From CAZPUS01 sp964589825 (GTDB lineage: Bacteria > Fibrobacterota > Chitinivibrionia > Chitinivibrionales > WJKA01), in the NCBI GenBank assembly GCA_964589825.1, contig CAZPUS010000003.1, positions 62,001 to 126,000 on the forward strand: a DNA stretch of 64,000 nucleotides, written 5' to 3'. Of this stretch, positions 34,792 through 43,530 are shown in pieces. Numbering within the stretch: the first letter of the stretch is position 1; the number at the start of each line of letters is the position of its first letter. The notes under the pieces were generated by a model. That model had not been told where the DNA came from and did no database searches. It was given only the letters and a program-made list of their open reading frames with translations. A program made the position numbers and the translations under genes.

Positions 34792-35937
34792 TTACTTCTC
34801 CTCGTTTTGAATCCAGGTTTTAAGTACGTCGGATACTTCCTTACGTGTAAACTCGTCCGGCAGATCTTCATTGTTACGCAGTTTTTCACGAACCTTTGTA
34901 CCACTGAGAAACACATGGCAGCTTTTGTCGTGGGGACACGTCTTTGCAGTAACCATCTGTTCACATCTGGTACAGAAGAATGCATGTTCGAACTTGAGCG
35001 GGGTAATCTCGAGCGCACCGTCTTCGAGCTCGTTGAAAATCAGCTGGGCATCGTAGGTACCGTAGTAATTGCCCACACCTGCATGGTCACGTCCGATAAT
35101 CAAATGCGAAATCCCGTAATTCTGACGAATGATGGCATGATGTATCGCTTCACGGGGACCGGCATAGCGCATTGCCATAGGAAGGATGTTCAGCAATACC
35201 CGTTCGGCATTGTAGTAATGCTCGATGATGGTTTTATAACAATCCATACGGGTCTTTGCCGGTATATCACCCGGTTTGATCTCCCCTACGATGGGATGAA
35301 TCATAAGCCCGTCAACCATCTCGAGTGCGACCTTTGTCAGGTATTCGTGCGCACGATGGATCGGATTACGCGTCTGAAACGCGGCAATGGTATCCCAGCC
35401 TTTTTCGTTAAAATAGTCGCGTGTCTGCTTTGGGGTCAGAAAATTCTCGGGGAAGCCGGTATCTATATTTTCCAGTACGATCGATACATCACCGGCTACC
35501 GCGTATTTACCCTCTTCGAAAATCTTTTTCACACCGGCGTGTTCCTGGTCCGAGGTGCGATACACATGCATGGCTTCTTTTTCCAGATCGCGCTGGAAAT
35601 GCTCCGTTACGGTGCAGATGCCAACCGTGGTGCCGTCACGTCCGGTAAGACGGATTGTATGTCCCGACTCGATCTCCTCATACTGCTGCGGGGTCACCGA
35701 AAGCACGATCGGTACGGCAAAAAGCGTCCCGTTGTCGAGTTTCATCTCGTTTACCACGCGTTCATAATCGGCCTGTCCCATAAACCCTTTCAGGGGTGAA
35801 AACCCGCCGATACCGATCATGAGTGCATCGAACAACTGACGATCCGAAAGCATCAGGGTATGCTGTACCTGCTGCGCTTCCGCCTCCGGCGCCTTTATCA
35901 GACGCTCCACTACGGTGCCGCCATGGGGTTTGACCAT
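34792..35937 (-). CDS. sat: sulfate adenylyltransferase (ATP sulfurylase)
   Basis: It makes adenosine 5'-phosphosulfate from ATP and sulfate. The 381-residue homomeric-type enzyme has the ATP-binding block QTRNPIHRAHEYL, HPIVGEIKPGDIP, MRYAGPREAIHHAIIRQNYG and GRDHAGVG. A C-terminal zinc-ribbon-like segment (CTRCEQMVTAKTCPHD) follows, as in many bacterial and archaeal forms. AAAAGGAGTGGCGTA stands upstream. The unfused sat plus separate cysC, rather than CysDN, is the form found outside enterobacteria. Whether it serves assimilation or dissimilation cannot be told. Confidence 0.95.
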   Translation of the reverse strand: MVKPHGGTVVERLIKAPEAEAQQVQHTLMLSDRQLFDALMIGIGGFSPLKGFMGQADYERVVNEMKLDNGTLFAVPIVLSVTPQQYEEIESGHTIRLTGRDGTTVGICTVTEHFQRDLEKEAMHVYRTSDQEHAGVKKIFEEGKYAVAGDVSIVLENIDTGFPENFLTPKQTRDYFNEKGWDTIAAFQTRNPIHRAHEYLTKVALEMVDGLMIHPIVGEIKPGDIPAKTRMDCYKTIIEHYYNAERVLLNILPMAMRYAGPREAIHHAIIRQNYGISHLIIGRDHAGVGNYYGTYDAQLIFNELEDGALEITPLKFEHAFFCTRCEQMVTAKTCPHDKSCHVFLSGTKVREKLRNNEDLPDEFTRKEVSDVLKTWIQNEEK

Positions 35938-36133
35938 TACGCCACTCCTTTTTTTAAACTTTTGGAAAAACTATAATATGCGAAACGTGCAAAAACTCAT
36001 AAAATAATTTATAGACACACACGTGCGGGACTAAAGATGATATGGGGAAGACCCTGCAAGGCCAACAACACAAATGAGGTGTTTGCCAACTGTACCCTTA
36101 GCGCCTGCCGGCAGGCTCTGATGTGTGCTGAGC

Positions 36134-37123
36134 TCAGCATTTTTCAATAATACGGCGTATCAATTCCCGGGAGTCCACCCGTTCGGTCTCTGCATTAAAA
36201 GAGCGTACCAGTCGATGCATGAGAACCGGATACGCGGCACGCTGCACGTCCGCCACATCGGCACTCATGCGTCCCTGCAAAGATGCATAGGCGCGCGCCG
36301 CGCACAAAAGATACTGGGAAGCTCTGGGCCCCGCCCCCCACATCAGATAGCTTTGTACCTCCTGCGGACAGATCTCTTCGGATGGACGTGTCATCCGAAC
36401 GAGACGAACCGCGTATTCGACCACGGAATCGGCCAGGGGTATACGCCGGATAAGCTGCTGGTACGTAAGGAGTGTCCGGGCATCCAGCTGTGCACTGACC
36501 TGTTCACTGTTATATTCACCGAACGTACGCGCAATCCTTACTTCTTCTTCCCAGGAAGGATAATCGAGTTCAATGGAAAATTCGAATCGGTCCTGCTGCG
36601 CTTCGGGAAGCGGATATGTCCCTTCCTGCTCGATCGGATTCTGCGTTGCCAGTATCCAGAACGGGCGTGGCAGCGGATAGGTAGTGCCGGATGCGGTCAC
36701 CTCGTACTCCTGCATTGCCTGCAGCAGCGCCGACTGTGTTTTCGGAGGAGCCCTGTTTATCTCATCAGCCAACACAATATTCGAAAAAACCGGTCCTTTG
36801 ATAAACTGAAAGGCGCGCGTACCGCTGTGCTTGTCTTCGTAAAGCACATCCGCACCCGTAATATCTGCCGGCATTAAATCGGGCGTAAACTGTATCCGGT
36901 TGAAATCGAGATCGAGCGTCCCCGCCAGTGTTCGTACCATCATGGTTTTTGCCAGTCCGGGGACCCCGACAAGAAGCGCATGGCCACCCGAAAAAAAGCA
37001 TGCCAGCAGATCATCGAGTACACGGTGCTGTCCCACGATGACTGTAGACAATTCGCGTTTTACCCGGCCAACACCTTCCTGCATCTGCTCCAGAAGGGCG
37101 ACATCATCGGAGGGTCCGTCCAT
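36134..37123 (-). CDS. MoxR-family AAA+ ATPase
   Basis: This 329-residue MoxR/RavA-type chaperone-like ATPase has Walker A GVPGLAKT, Walker B IVLADEINRAPPKTQ, sensor 1 ILATQNPIEQEGTYPLPEAQQDRF and a C-terminal lid with a sensor 2 arginine (WGAGPRASQYL). MoxR proteins usually assemble or remodel partners that carry vWA or DUF58 domains. No such gene follows here, which is unusual. The ABC exporter genes lie 137 bases upstream on the same strand. A 14-base palindrome (GCCTGCCGGCAGGC, 36103-36116) lies just after the gene. Confidence 0.9.
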   Translation of the reverse strand: MDGPSDDVALLEQMQEGVGRVKRELSTVIVGQHRVLDDLLACFFSGGHALLVGVPGLAKTMMVRTLAGTLDLDFNRIQFTPDLMPADITGADVLYEDKHSGTRAFQFIKGPVFSNIVLADEINRAPPKTQSALLQAMQEYEVTASGTTYPLPRPFWILATQNPIEQEGTYPLPEAQQDRFEFSIELDYPSWEEEVRIARTFGEYNSEQVSAQLDARTLLTYQQLIRRIPLADSVVEYAVRLVRMTRPSEEICPQEVQSYLMWGAGPRASQYLLCAARAYASLQGRMSADVADVQRAAYPVLMHRLVRSFNAETERVDSRELIRRIIEKC

Positions 37124-37260
37124 ACATCCGCCTTGGTTAGTCGTGAATCAGAACAACAGAGACCACCTGCTCAGCTGAGGTCTCATGCGTCACAAAAATA
37201 AAAAAGGGCCACCTCCGCATTCCCGCCCCGAAGACAAACCGCCACACCTGTGCTGATGCA

Positions 37261-37938
37261 TCACTCTTCCGGGGGCGAGAGAATCCGTTCGCTGTGAAAA
37301 ATATGCAACGCCCACCTGCAGAAAAGCAGCCCTATCAGTATACACGCTATCTCTATGATCCACAGCGGTATATGCACCAGGGTAAACAGCATAACAAGTA
37401 ACGATACAATCCCGAGATTGATAAAATGCATGAGCCGTGGATTGGAAAGAAACGTAGAGAGTGCCGCATCAGCGCTTGCGGAGAGAAATGCCGCGCTTAA
37501 AAAGAGCGTACTCCCGCGGATAACATAGGCCGTTGAATGAGTGTGGCGCATCCCGAGTGCATGCAGCCCGACATAGGTAATTAATGAAGAAAAAATACCT
37601 GCTGCAGCTACCATAGTGAAAACAAATAGAATCTTTCCTCCAAGAATCTGCCCTCTCGACACTCCGGAAAGAAACAGCATCTCGAGCCTTCCACCGATAC
37701 GTTCGAAAATAAAAACCCTGTTCGCAAAATTCCCGGTAAGCACCACCGAAAAGAGAGTCCACCATATATAGCGAAGGAAGAACTCATTCGAAAAAAAATT
37801 CGTAATACAAACCCCGGAGTAAAGAACCACAACCAGCCCAAAGGCGAAATGAACCGTCACATTGCTGCGGCGAAACGCACGCCATTCTTTCGATAGTACT
37901 ATACCTGTTGCCCTGATTGTTCGATTCCTGTGTTCCAT
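37261..37938 (-). CDS. ABC-2-like exporter membrane subunit
   Basis: This 225-residue hydrophobic protein has about six membrane segments. It starts with an amphipathic basic segment (VLSKEWRAFRRSN) typical of ABC-2 permeases, then helices near 25-45, 55-70, 100-125, 142-160, 170-190 and 195-212. It starts on the last base of the ATPase gene's stop codon, so the two form a translationally coupled exporter. The substrate cannot be predicted. The ATPase partner belongs to the CcmA/NatA-like class. Confidence 0.82.
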   Translation of the reverse strand: MEHRNRTIRATGIVLSKEWRAFRRSNVTVHFAFGLVVVLYSGVCITNFFSNEFFLRYIWWTLFSVVLTGNFANRVFIFERIGGRLEMLFLSGVSRGQILGGKILFVFTMVAAAGIFSSLITYVGLHALGMRHTHSTAYVIRGSTLFLSAAFLSASADAALSTFLSNPRLMHFINLGIVSLLVMLFTLVHIPLWIIEIACILIGLLFCRWALHIFHSERILSPPEE

Positions 37939-38837
37939 TATCGTATCCTCGATGCTATTGCCTGATCAACAGGCTTGACCTGTGTGATTCCGATGCCGTG
38001 CTCCACAAGCACCTTTACGCCATGGGGAATTTGCTGCGCGGGATTGTGTACACGAATACGCCATTCATTATTCGGATGCCGCACCGGGACATCCTCGCTT
38101 ATCTGCTGCAGAAACCCGGAAATGTCCGTGTCTGTGGATACACGTATCATCCACTGTTGAGTCTTGTCGGGAAAAAAAACACGCTCTTCGGCATTGTGCA
38201 ACAGACCGTTTTCAAGTACCACGATACGATCGCATACTTTTTCAATCACCTCGCTTCGATGAGAACTTATCACTATTGTTTTTCCCTGCGTGCGTTTGGT
38301 AAGAATCAACTCACGTATCCGTTCGTATTCATTTACATCGAGCGATCGAAACGGTTCGTCGAGTATGCACACCTGCGGATCGCTCACGAATGCCCTGCAC
38401 AAACTGCATAGTGTCTTCTGGCCGGCCGAAAGATACTGCGCCTTTTTCTCCATTACCCGGGAAGAAACTCCTTTCCAGAAGCGGGAAAAATATGCCGCAT
38501 ACGCGTCGTCGGATACCGACTTTGCCTGCGCCCAGAATTCGACATTTTCCCTGAACGTCAAATTACGAATAAGCCCCGGCTCTTCGAGTACCGCACCGAC
38601 TTGTTCGTATAAATGCGCACGGTGCTGCCAGGGATTTTCTCCGAAGAGCGATACAGTCCCGTCGTCTGCACGCAACAGCCCCAGCATAATACGTATCAGT
38701 GTCGACTTGCCTGCGCCATTGAGTCCTGACAACCCGGTGACTTCACCCGGGTGAAGCTGAAGAGAAAGCCCCGCAAGTACCCGGTGGGATCCAAACGACT
38801 TTTGTATGTGTTCCATTGTCACAGGAATCGTACTCAT
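37938..38837 (-). CDS. ABC transporter ATP-binding protein
   Basis: This 299-residue ATPase has Walker A GLNGAGKST, Q-loop VGAVLEEPGLIRNLTFREN, a slightly altered signature LSAGQKTLCSLCRAF (SGGQ reads SAGQ), Walker B VCILDEP, D-loop SLDVNE and the H-loop VISSHR. The last ~80 residues form an extra regulatory-like domain. AAGGGAAG precedes the ATG. It is followed by its membrane subunit and then the MoxR gene. Its promoter would lie in the region holding repeat copy B. Confidence 0.93.
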   Translation of the reverse strand: MSTIPVTMEHIQKSFGSHRVLAGLSLQLHPGEVTGLSGLNGAGKSTLIRIMLGLLRADDGTVSLFGENPWQHRAHLYEQVGAVLEEPGLIRNLTFRENVEFWAQAKSVSDDAYAAYFSRFWKGVSSRVMEKKAQYLSAGQKTLCSLCRAFVSDPQVCILDEPFRSLDVNEYERIRELILTKRTQGKTIVISSHRSEVIEKVCDRIVVLENGLLHNAEERVFFPDKTQQWMIRVSTDTDISGFLQQISEDVPVRHPNNEWRIRVHNPAQQIPHGVKVLVEHGIGITQVKPVDQAIASRIR

Positions 38838-39343
38838 TACTTCCCTTTTTCAGTTTTTTTTCATTTTCCAAAGGTGAACAATACCATCGGGACTTGCTGC
38901 ATCCACTCTCCTATGTCGCATATGCACAGAAAATATACTATTCTCTCCTGAACTAAACGATCACTTTGATGAACGCCGAAGCAAGCCGTGCTTTTTCGAG
39001 TTCCTGATCATGATTAATCGACCTCACATATTGGCATATCATTTCCGGGAATACAAACGCAGTAATAATGGCAGCGCATTTCGCGAATACGTCATTCAGT
39101 ACAGGATTCTCCGTATGCGCAAAAAAATCTTATTTTTATACGTGTCAATGTCCTATTTGCTTTGCTCCATCTTTATTCAGTGACACAACGTATTTTTTGA
39201 CATTCAGCAGTTAAACTGCAAACAGTGCCTGATGCTGTTTCCCCTGACCGGATGGACATGTTGTCAACCCTCTGCTGCGAGAGAGCAGCAATTGCATACC
39301 CCGTCACCCGCTTTTTACATCGAATCGCCACACAAGCACACCC
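38838..39343. other. 506-base divergent intergenic region containing repeat copy B
   Basis: It lies between the ABC ATPase (minus) and ispH-ubiA (plus). Apart from the repeat at 38947-39105, no gene, clear promoter or RNA structure was recognised. A 64-codon minus frame at 39173-39367 is not credible. Confidence 0.5.
38947..39105 (+). repeat. intergenic inverted-terminal repeat, copy B (~159 bp)
   Basis: It starts CCTGAACTAAACGATCAC and ends CATTCAGTACAGG. The ends are inverted repeats of each other (CCTGAACTAAACGA against CCTGTACTGAATGA). It shares TTTGATGAACGC and CCGTGCT with copies C and D. It is the most diverged of the four. Confidence 0.65.
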
Positions 39344-41140
39344 ATGAAAGTAATAATCGCACAACATGCAGGGTTTTGTATGGGGGTAAAGCGTGCAGTC
39401 GATCTTGCGATCGATGAATCACGCAAAGCCCGGCGTCCCATCTATACGCTCGGGCCGCTCATCCACAATATACAGACGCTGGAGCTTTTAACATCAAAAG
39501 GTGTATATGATATAAAAGATTGTGATCCTCCGCCTGAACACGCACACATCCTCGTACGCGCACATGGCGTCACCCCGGAAACGGAAGAGAATTATCGGGA
39601 ACAGGGCTATACACTTATCGACGGGACATGCCCGAAAGTCAAGACCGTTCACAGGGTGATCGAAAAATACCGGGAAAAAGGGTATTATATTGTCATTATC
39701 GGAGATCGCGGACACGCCGAAGTTGAAGGGCTTCTCGGTTATGCCGGAGGAGAAGGCACGGTTATTTCTCAAGAAAGCGATATCGAATCGTTACCCGAAA
39801 AAGATAAAATATGCGTTGTTTCCCAAACTACCTTCAACAGCTCGGAATTCGATTCGTTAACCGATACACTGCGGCAACGTCTTCCTGCGGCCGAATTTGT
39901 AATAAAAAAAACAATATGTGCCGCTACCAATAAACGACAGGCGGAAATCCGGAACCTCGCCACGCAGGTGGATGCGCTCGTGGTAGTGGGTGGAAAACAC
40001 AGTGCGAACACGACGCGTCTGGCCCATATCGGCTGCAAAGCCGGACTGCCGACACAGCACGTAGAGACAGAAAAAGAACTCGATACAGAAGCCCTCTCTC
40101 GCTATTCCACGGTAGGCGTCACGGCCGGTGCCTCGACCCCAAACTGGATGATAAAGCGTGTCGCCGCCACGATCGGTGCACTCGATACACAATCGCGAAA
40201 CTACATAAACCGCTTCACACTAAAAGCACTCCATCTGCTTGGCTACTGTAATATATTTATGGCCTTTAGTGCGGTATGCGCTTCGTTTTTTTCCTGTGTG
40301 GTCCAGGACATATTCTTTTTCCAACCCCGCATACTACTAAGTACCGCGGCCATATTCCTCTACTTCTTCTCAATGCATTTGTGGAACAGTGTAGCCAATA
40401 GTGAAATCACTCAGCATCTTGGTGTCGCGAGATATACTTTTTACAGCAGACATAAACGGCTGCTTCTTTCTTGTGCAGGCCTAGGTATGGGTCTTTTGCT
40501 CCTTCTGAGCAGCATACCGAATCGCGCGGTGTTTTTTCTCATGCTTTTTTCGACAGTAATCGGACTCGCCTATCACCTCCCCGTGGTCCCGGCCTTTTTG
40601 CGACGAATCATTCCCTATCGCAGCATCAAAGATGTACCTACATCAAAGGATCTTTTTGTGGCACTGGCCTGGGGTGCAATCATTACATTTATTTTCCAGG
40701 CCGGTGCAGATTTTTTCTTCCGTTTCGATATTTACGCAGCATCCGTATTTTTGATCCTGTTTTTCTATTCATACATCCGTTCTTTGCTTATGGACCTGCG
40801 GGATATAGAAGGAGACCGGATTATGGGACGTGAAACACTCATTACCCTTATAGGAGAAAAAAGGGCGCTCAGCGTCATCTATGTAATGCTGTTTTTCATA
40901 ATTCTCGTATGCTGTCTCCCCGGTCTTTTTTCACTCTTGCACCACGGCAACCTTCGTTCGACCGACTACATATTGCTTCTGCAACTGCCGGGAGTCGCCT
41001 TCATAAAATTGATTATCGATCGAAAGGCCTATCGAACCATCGATGATCCTTCGATATTCAATTTGCTATGCAATGCTCAGTTTTTTATTGTCGGTATACT
41101 TGCTCTTACAGGGTACATGGTACTACAAAGTATAGCCTGA
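39344..41140 (+). CDS. ispH: IspH (HMBPP reductase) fused to a UbiA-like prenyltransferase domain
   Basis: Residues 1-285 are IspH, the last MEP-pathway enzyme, making IPP and DMAPP. The three [4Fe-4S] cysteines are Cys12 (AGFCMGVKRAV), Cys96 (DGTCPKV) and Cys192 (TICAATNKRQ), with RAHGV and GHAEVEG also conserved. Residues 290-598 are a membrane domain of about eight or nine helices of the UbiA type. Its second Asp motif is intact (LLMDLRDIEGDRIMGRETL). The first is altered (MHLWNSVANSEITQ, Asn and Thr where Asp is expected). The fusion ties isoprenoid precursor supply to a prenyl transfer step at the membrane. No frameshift is seen at the junction. No ribosome site is evident. Confidence 0.9.
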   Translation: MKVIIAQHAGFCMGVKRAVDLAIDESRKARRPIYTLGPLIHNIQTLELLTSKGVYDIKDCDPPPEHAHILVRAHGVTPETEENYREQGYTLIDGTCPKVKTVHRVIEKYREKGYYIVIIGDRGHAEVEGLLGYAGGEGTVISQESDIESLPEKDKICVVSQTTFNSSEFDSLTDTLRQRLPAAEFVIKKTICAATNKRQAEIRNLATQVDALVVVGGKHSANTTRLAHIGCKAGLPTQHVETEKELDTEALSRYSTVGVTAGASTPNWMIKRVAATIGALDTQSRNYINRFTLKALHLLGYCNIFMAFSAVCASFFSCVVQDIFFFQPRILLSTAAIFLYFFSMHLWNSVANSEITQHLGVARYTFYSRHKRLLLSCAGLGMGLLLLLSSIPNRAVFFLMLFSTVIGLAYHLPVVPAFLRRIIPYRSIKDVPTSKDLFVALAWGAIITFIFQAGADFFFRFDIYAASVFLILFFYSYIRSLLMDLRDIEGDRIMGRETLITLIGEKRALSVIYVMLFFIILVCCLPGLFSLLHHGNLRSTDYILLLQLPGVAFIKLIIDRKAYRTIDDPSIFNLLCNAQFFIVGILALTGYMVLQSIA

Positions 41141-41241
41141 TTGACGTATGTTGCGAATATGCAACTCATCATGTCGCTTTTTGGAAAAACTCTGCCAGAA
41201 CAGTATATTTTTTCATGATGACATACCGGGCCAAAGTGCGG

Positions 41242-41280
41242 CCTAAACTGAACGAGCGCCTGGATGTAAACCGGTGTTTA
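41242..41280 (+). repeat. possible 5' fragment of the intergenic repeat
   Basis: CCTAAACTGAACGAGCGCCT and the next ~18 bases resemble the start of copy C (CCTAAATTGAACGGTTGTTT). It ends at the mlaE stop codon. Similarity is moderate. Confidence 0.4.
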
Positions 41281-42063
41281 CAGCACCACACTCACCACAA
41301 TAAAGTTTGAGACCAGAATAAGAACCGAAGCCCCGACAACCGCACGGTTGGTCGCTTTTCCCACGCCCGTGGCGCCACCGGTGGTAATATAGCCGAAATA
41401 ACATCCGGTAAGAGTAATAATCCCGCCGAATACAAACGCCTTAATCATACACACAATTACATCGTTGATACTGAACAGCATCTTTATGCCGTTGTAAAAA
41501 GTCGCGTTGCTCACCCCGAGTCCCACATTCGCGATAAGTTGTGATGTTACGATCGCGAGAAACGATGAGTAAATAACCAGTACCGGCATCATGATAAATC
41601 CGGCAAGTACCCGGGGGGCGAGAAGGTAGAGAAACGGATCCAGATACAGTACCTCCATGGCATCTATCTGATCGGTTACCCGCATCGATCCAAGCTCGGA
41701 GGCGAGCATGGCGCTTACACGACCGGTGATTACCAGACCGGTAAGCACGGGTCCCAGATCGACGAGTATCGCCTTGCCTACAGCTGCGCCGAGATAGGTG
41801 TAGGGTATGATAAAGGAAAAAAAGTACTGCGCCTGCCAGACGGTAATAATGCCGATAAAGACCGAAATGAGGGATATAAGCGGCAGGGATCGTACACCGA
41901 TACGCATGGATTGTTCAAAAAGCAGATAGTACCTCGTTCCATACGAAGGAAGTACTCGCATTACACGAAGGAAGAAAAGCATGAGACTTCCCACACGTTC
42001 CACCGCCTCCCGTATTGTTCGCCCCGTGGATTCCGCGGTCTCATCGATCAGGCGTGCAATCAT
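41278..42063 (-). CDS. mlaE: MlaE-family ABC permease (lipid transport)
   Basis: This 261-residue membrane subunit of an Mla/Ttg2B-type system moves phospholipids or other lipids between the membranes. Five or six helices and the family blocks are seen: LPLISLISVFIGIITVWQAQY, DLGPVLTGLVITGRVSAMLASELGSMRVTDQIDAMEVL and PRVLAGFIMMP. The start overlaps the stop of the upstream gene (TAATG), so the two are translated together. The expected ATPase (MlaF) and MCE protein (MlaD) genes do not follow; the convergent ispH-ubiA gene does. They must be elsewhere. Confidence 0.93.
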   Translation of the reverse strand: MIARLIDETAESTGRTIREAVERVGSLMLFFLRVMRVLPSYGTRYYLLFEQSMRIGVRSLPLISLISVFIGIITVWQAQYFFSFIIPYTYLGAAVGKAILVDLGPVLTGLVITGRVSAMLASELGSMRVTDQIDAMEVLYLDPFLYLLAPRVLAGFIMMPVLVIYSSFLAIVTSQLIANVGLGVSNATFYNGIKMLFSINDVIVCMIKAFVFGGIITLTGCYFGYITTGGATGVGKATNRAVVGASVLILVSNFIVVSVVL

Positions 42064-43277
42064 TATGTATCGCTCTCTTCTTCCATACAGGCCTCACGTT
42101 TCTCTTCAATAAACTGCAAAATAGTAAAAAACACCAGCCGATACGGAAACTTCCATACCATTACCAGTACGGGTCGGGTCATTTGAAACAACGATGTAGA
42201 CAGACTCATGGATGCAGATATCGATATATCCGTTGTTTCGAAATCGGGGATATATTCGATATTGAATCTCCGCAGGTGATACATCCCGCAGGCATGTTGT
42301 AAAGCCCCCATTGCCCCTGCCATCATTCCGGTGGTGTCCGGCCCCCCGCACCGACCACACACCCGCAGATAAAAATGACCGAATCCTAAAATACCTATCC
42401 CCGAGGCCACCGATGCAATGATCCACCTAAGAAGCTGCGCTCTCGTATCCGGCTGCTGCGCAATAGCCAACAGATACTCCCCTGCCGAGCTGTGACGCAC
42501 TATATACCAGCGTCCGCATTTACTCTTCTTTTTATTGTTACCTTCCCTTTCTTTGTCGTGTAAATGCTCCTGGTCGGTTTCAACTCCGTGTGCGGCCTCC
42601 TCCTGCTGTTGTGCGGTTTCCGCAGAGCCTTCTACGTCATCCGCATCTTTGGAGCCCGAATCCTCCAATGCCGACGCATGCTCATGTGGCGGCCGATCAA
42701 TTCGTTCATCTTCGTTGCTCCCGGAATTGAGAAGGGAATCGTCGCTTTGCTCCCTATCCGGTCCCTGCGGCGGTCGATGAGCAGAAACTTCATCCTGATT
42801 CCTCTCTTCCGGCTCTTCTGCCATATGAGAGGCTTCTTCGCGACCAACGACGCTACCCCTGTTCTCATCCCTGTTTGTTTTTTCTCCTTCTCCATTGCGC
42901 TGCGCTGAAAAATGGGTCGGTATCTTTTGTTCTGTATGCGGGGGCTGCTCTGCGTGGCTTTCGACGTTATGCATTGACGGCGAATCCATATGAGCTTCGG
43001 TTGTTCTCCGCTCTTGCTTATTTCCCTCTCCATCATCTTCAGCTGTACGGGGGATTGTAAACCGTGACAGAATGACGAAACGAAAACCATCACCGCCGGG
43101 TGCATATGACCATGACAAGACGACCGGGTGTATCCAGAAACCCTGCAGCGTGTTCCACCGTCCATGCGAATATTCGACGCATGCCTTAAACGGAGAAAAA
43201 TAAAGAAGCAGCAGGAACCCGCACACAAGCATTGCCACCACCCCGATAATAAATAGTATCCACATGATAAATGACAT
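42063..43277 (-). CDS. DUF2953-like membrane protein with a long acidic linker
   Basis: This 404-residue protein begins with a membrane helix (about 5-27) and the FSPFKACVEY segment typical of DUF2953 proteins. About 150 residues of highly charged Glu/Asp/His/Gln-rich linker (about 80-235) follow, then a C-terminal beta-rich region (FNIEYIPDFETTDISISASMSLS) and a second hydrophobic stretch. The linker is certainly disordered. Coupling to mlaE (one-base overlap) suggests an envelope role. The DUF2953 call rests on the N- and C-terminal blocks. Confidence 0.7.
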   Translation of the reverse strand: MSFIMWILFIIGVVAMLVCGFLLLLYFSPFKACVEYSHGRWNTLQGFWIHPVVLSWSYAPGGDGFRFVILSRFTIPRTAEDDGEGNKQERRTTEAHMDSPSMHNVESHAEQPPHTEQKIPTHFSAQRNGEGEKTNRDENRGSVVGREEASHMAEEPEERNQDEVSAHRPPQGPDREQSDDSLLNSGSNEDERIDRPPHEHASALEDSGSKDADDVEGSAETAQQQEEAAHGVETDQEHLHDKEREGNNKKKSKCGRWYIVRHSSAGEYLLAIAQQPDTRAQLLRWIIASVASGIGILGFGHFYLRVCGRCGGPDTTGMMAGAMGALQHACGMYHLRRFNIEYIPDFETTDISISASMSLSTSLFQMTRPVLVMVWKFPYRLVFFTILQFIEEKREACMEEESDT

Positions 43278-43318
43278 GCTACTGACTCCGTTTGGGCAAA
43301 CGCAGGAAACTCTTTTTA

Positions 43319-43479
43319 CCTAAATTGAACGGTTGTTTTGATGAATGCTGGGGTGAACCGTGCTGCTATCGTGTTCTCGCACATTATGGAGCACCCTTTT
43401 TGGTTGTCTCATGATTTGCGAGAGTACTAGAGTAGCGCGGATTGCAGCAGCTTTCGCGAACAAAACCGCTCAATTCAGG
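43319..43479 (+). repeat. intergenic inverted-terminal repeat, copy C (~161 bp)
   Basis: It starts CCTAAATTGAACGG and ends CCGCTCAATTCAGG; these ends are inverted repeats at 12 of 14 positions, the clearest of the family. It carries TTTGATGAATGC, GAACCGTGCTG and TGGTTGTCTCATG. The right end continues into an extra dyad at 43472-43498. Confidence 0.75.
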
Positions 43480-43498
43480 TTTTATTTGAACCTGAATT
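43472..43498. repeat. perfect 10-bp inverted repeat at the right end of copy C
   Basis: AATTCAGGTT and AACCTGAATT are separated by seven bases. The second arm looks like another repeat terminus, so a nested or deleted element may adjoin copy C. It could also act as a weak terminator after the tat operon; no good T-run follows. Confidence 0.5.
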
Positions 43499-43530
43499 AT
43501 TCAATCAGGTAAACGGGCGTTATGATACCG

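Noticed and set aside
34054..35799. 581-codon open frame on the plus strand
   Set aside because: It is antisense to sat and cysC, whose motifs are unmistakable; it has no domain.
36103..36116. 14-bp palindrome GCCTGCCGGCAGGC as a terminator after the MoxR gene
   Set aside because: No T-run follows on the minus strand; it is left as an unexplained palindrome.
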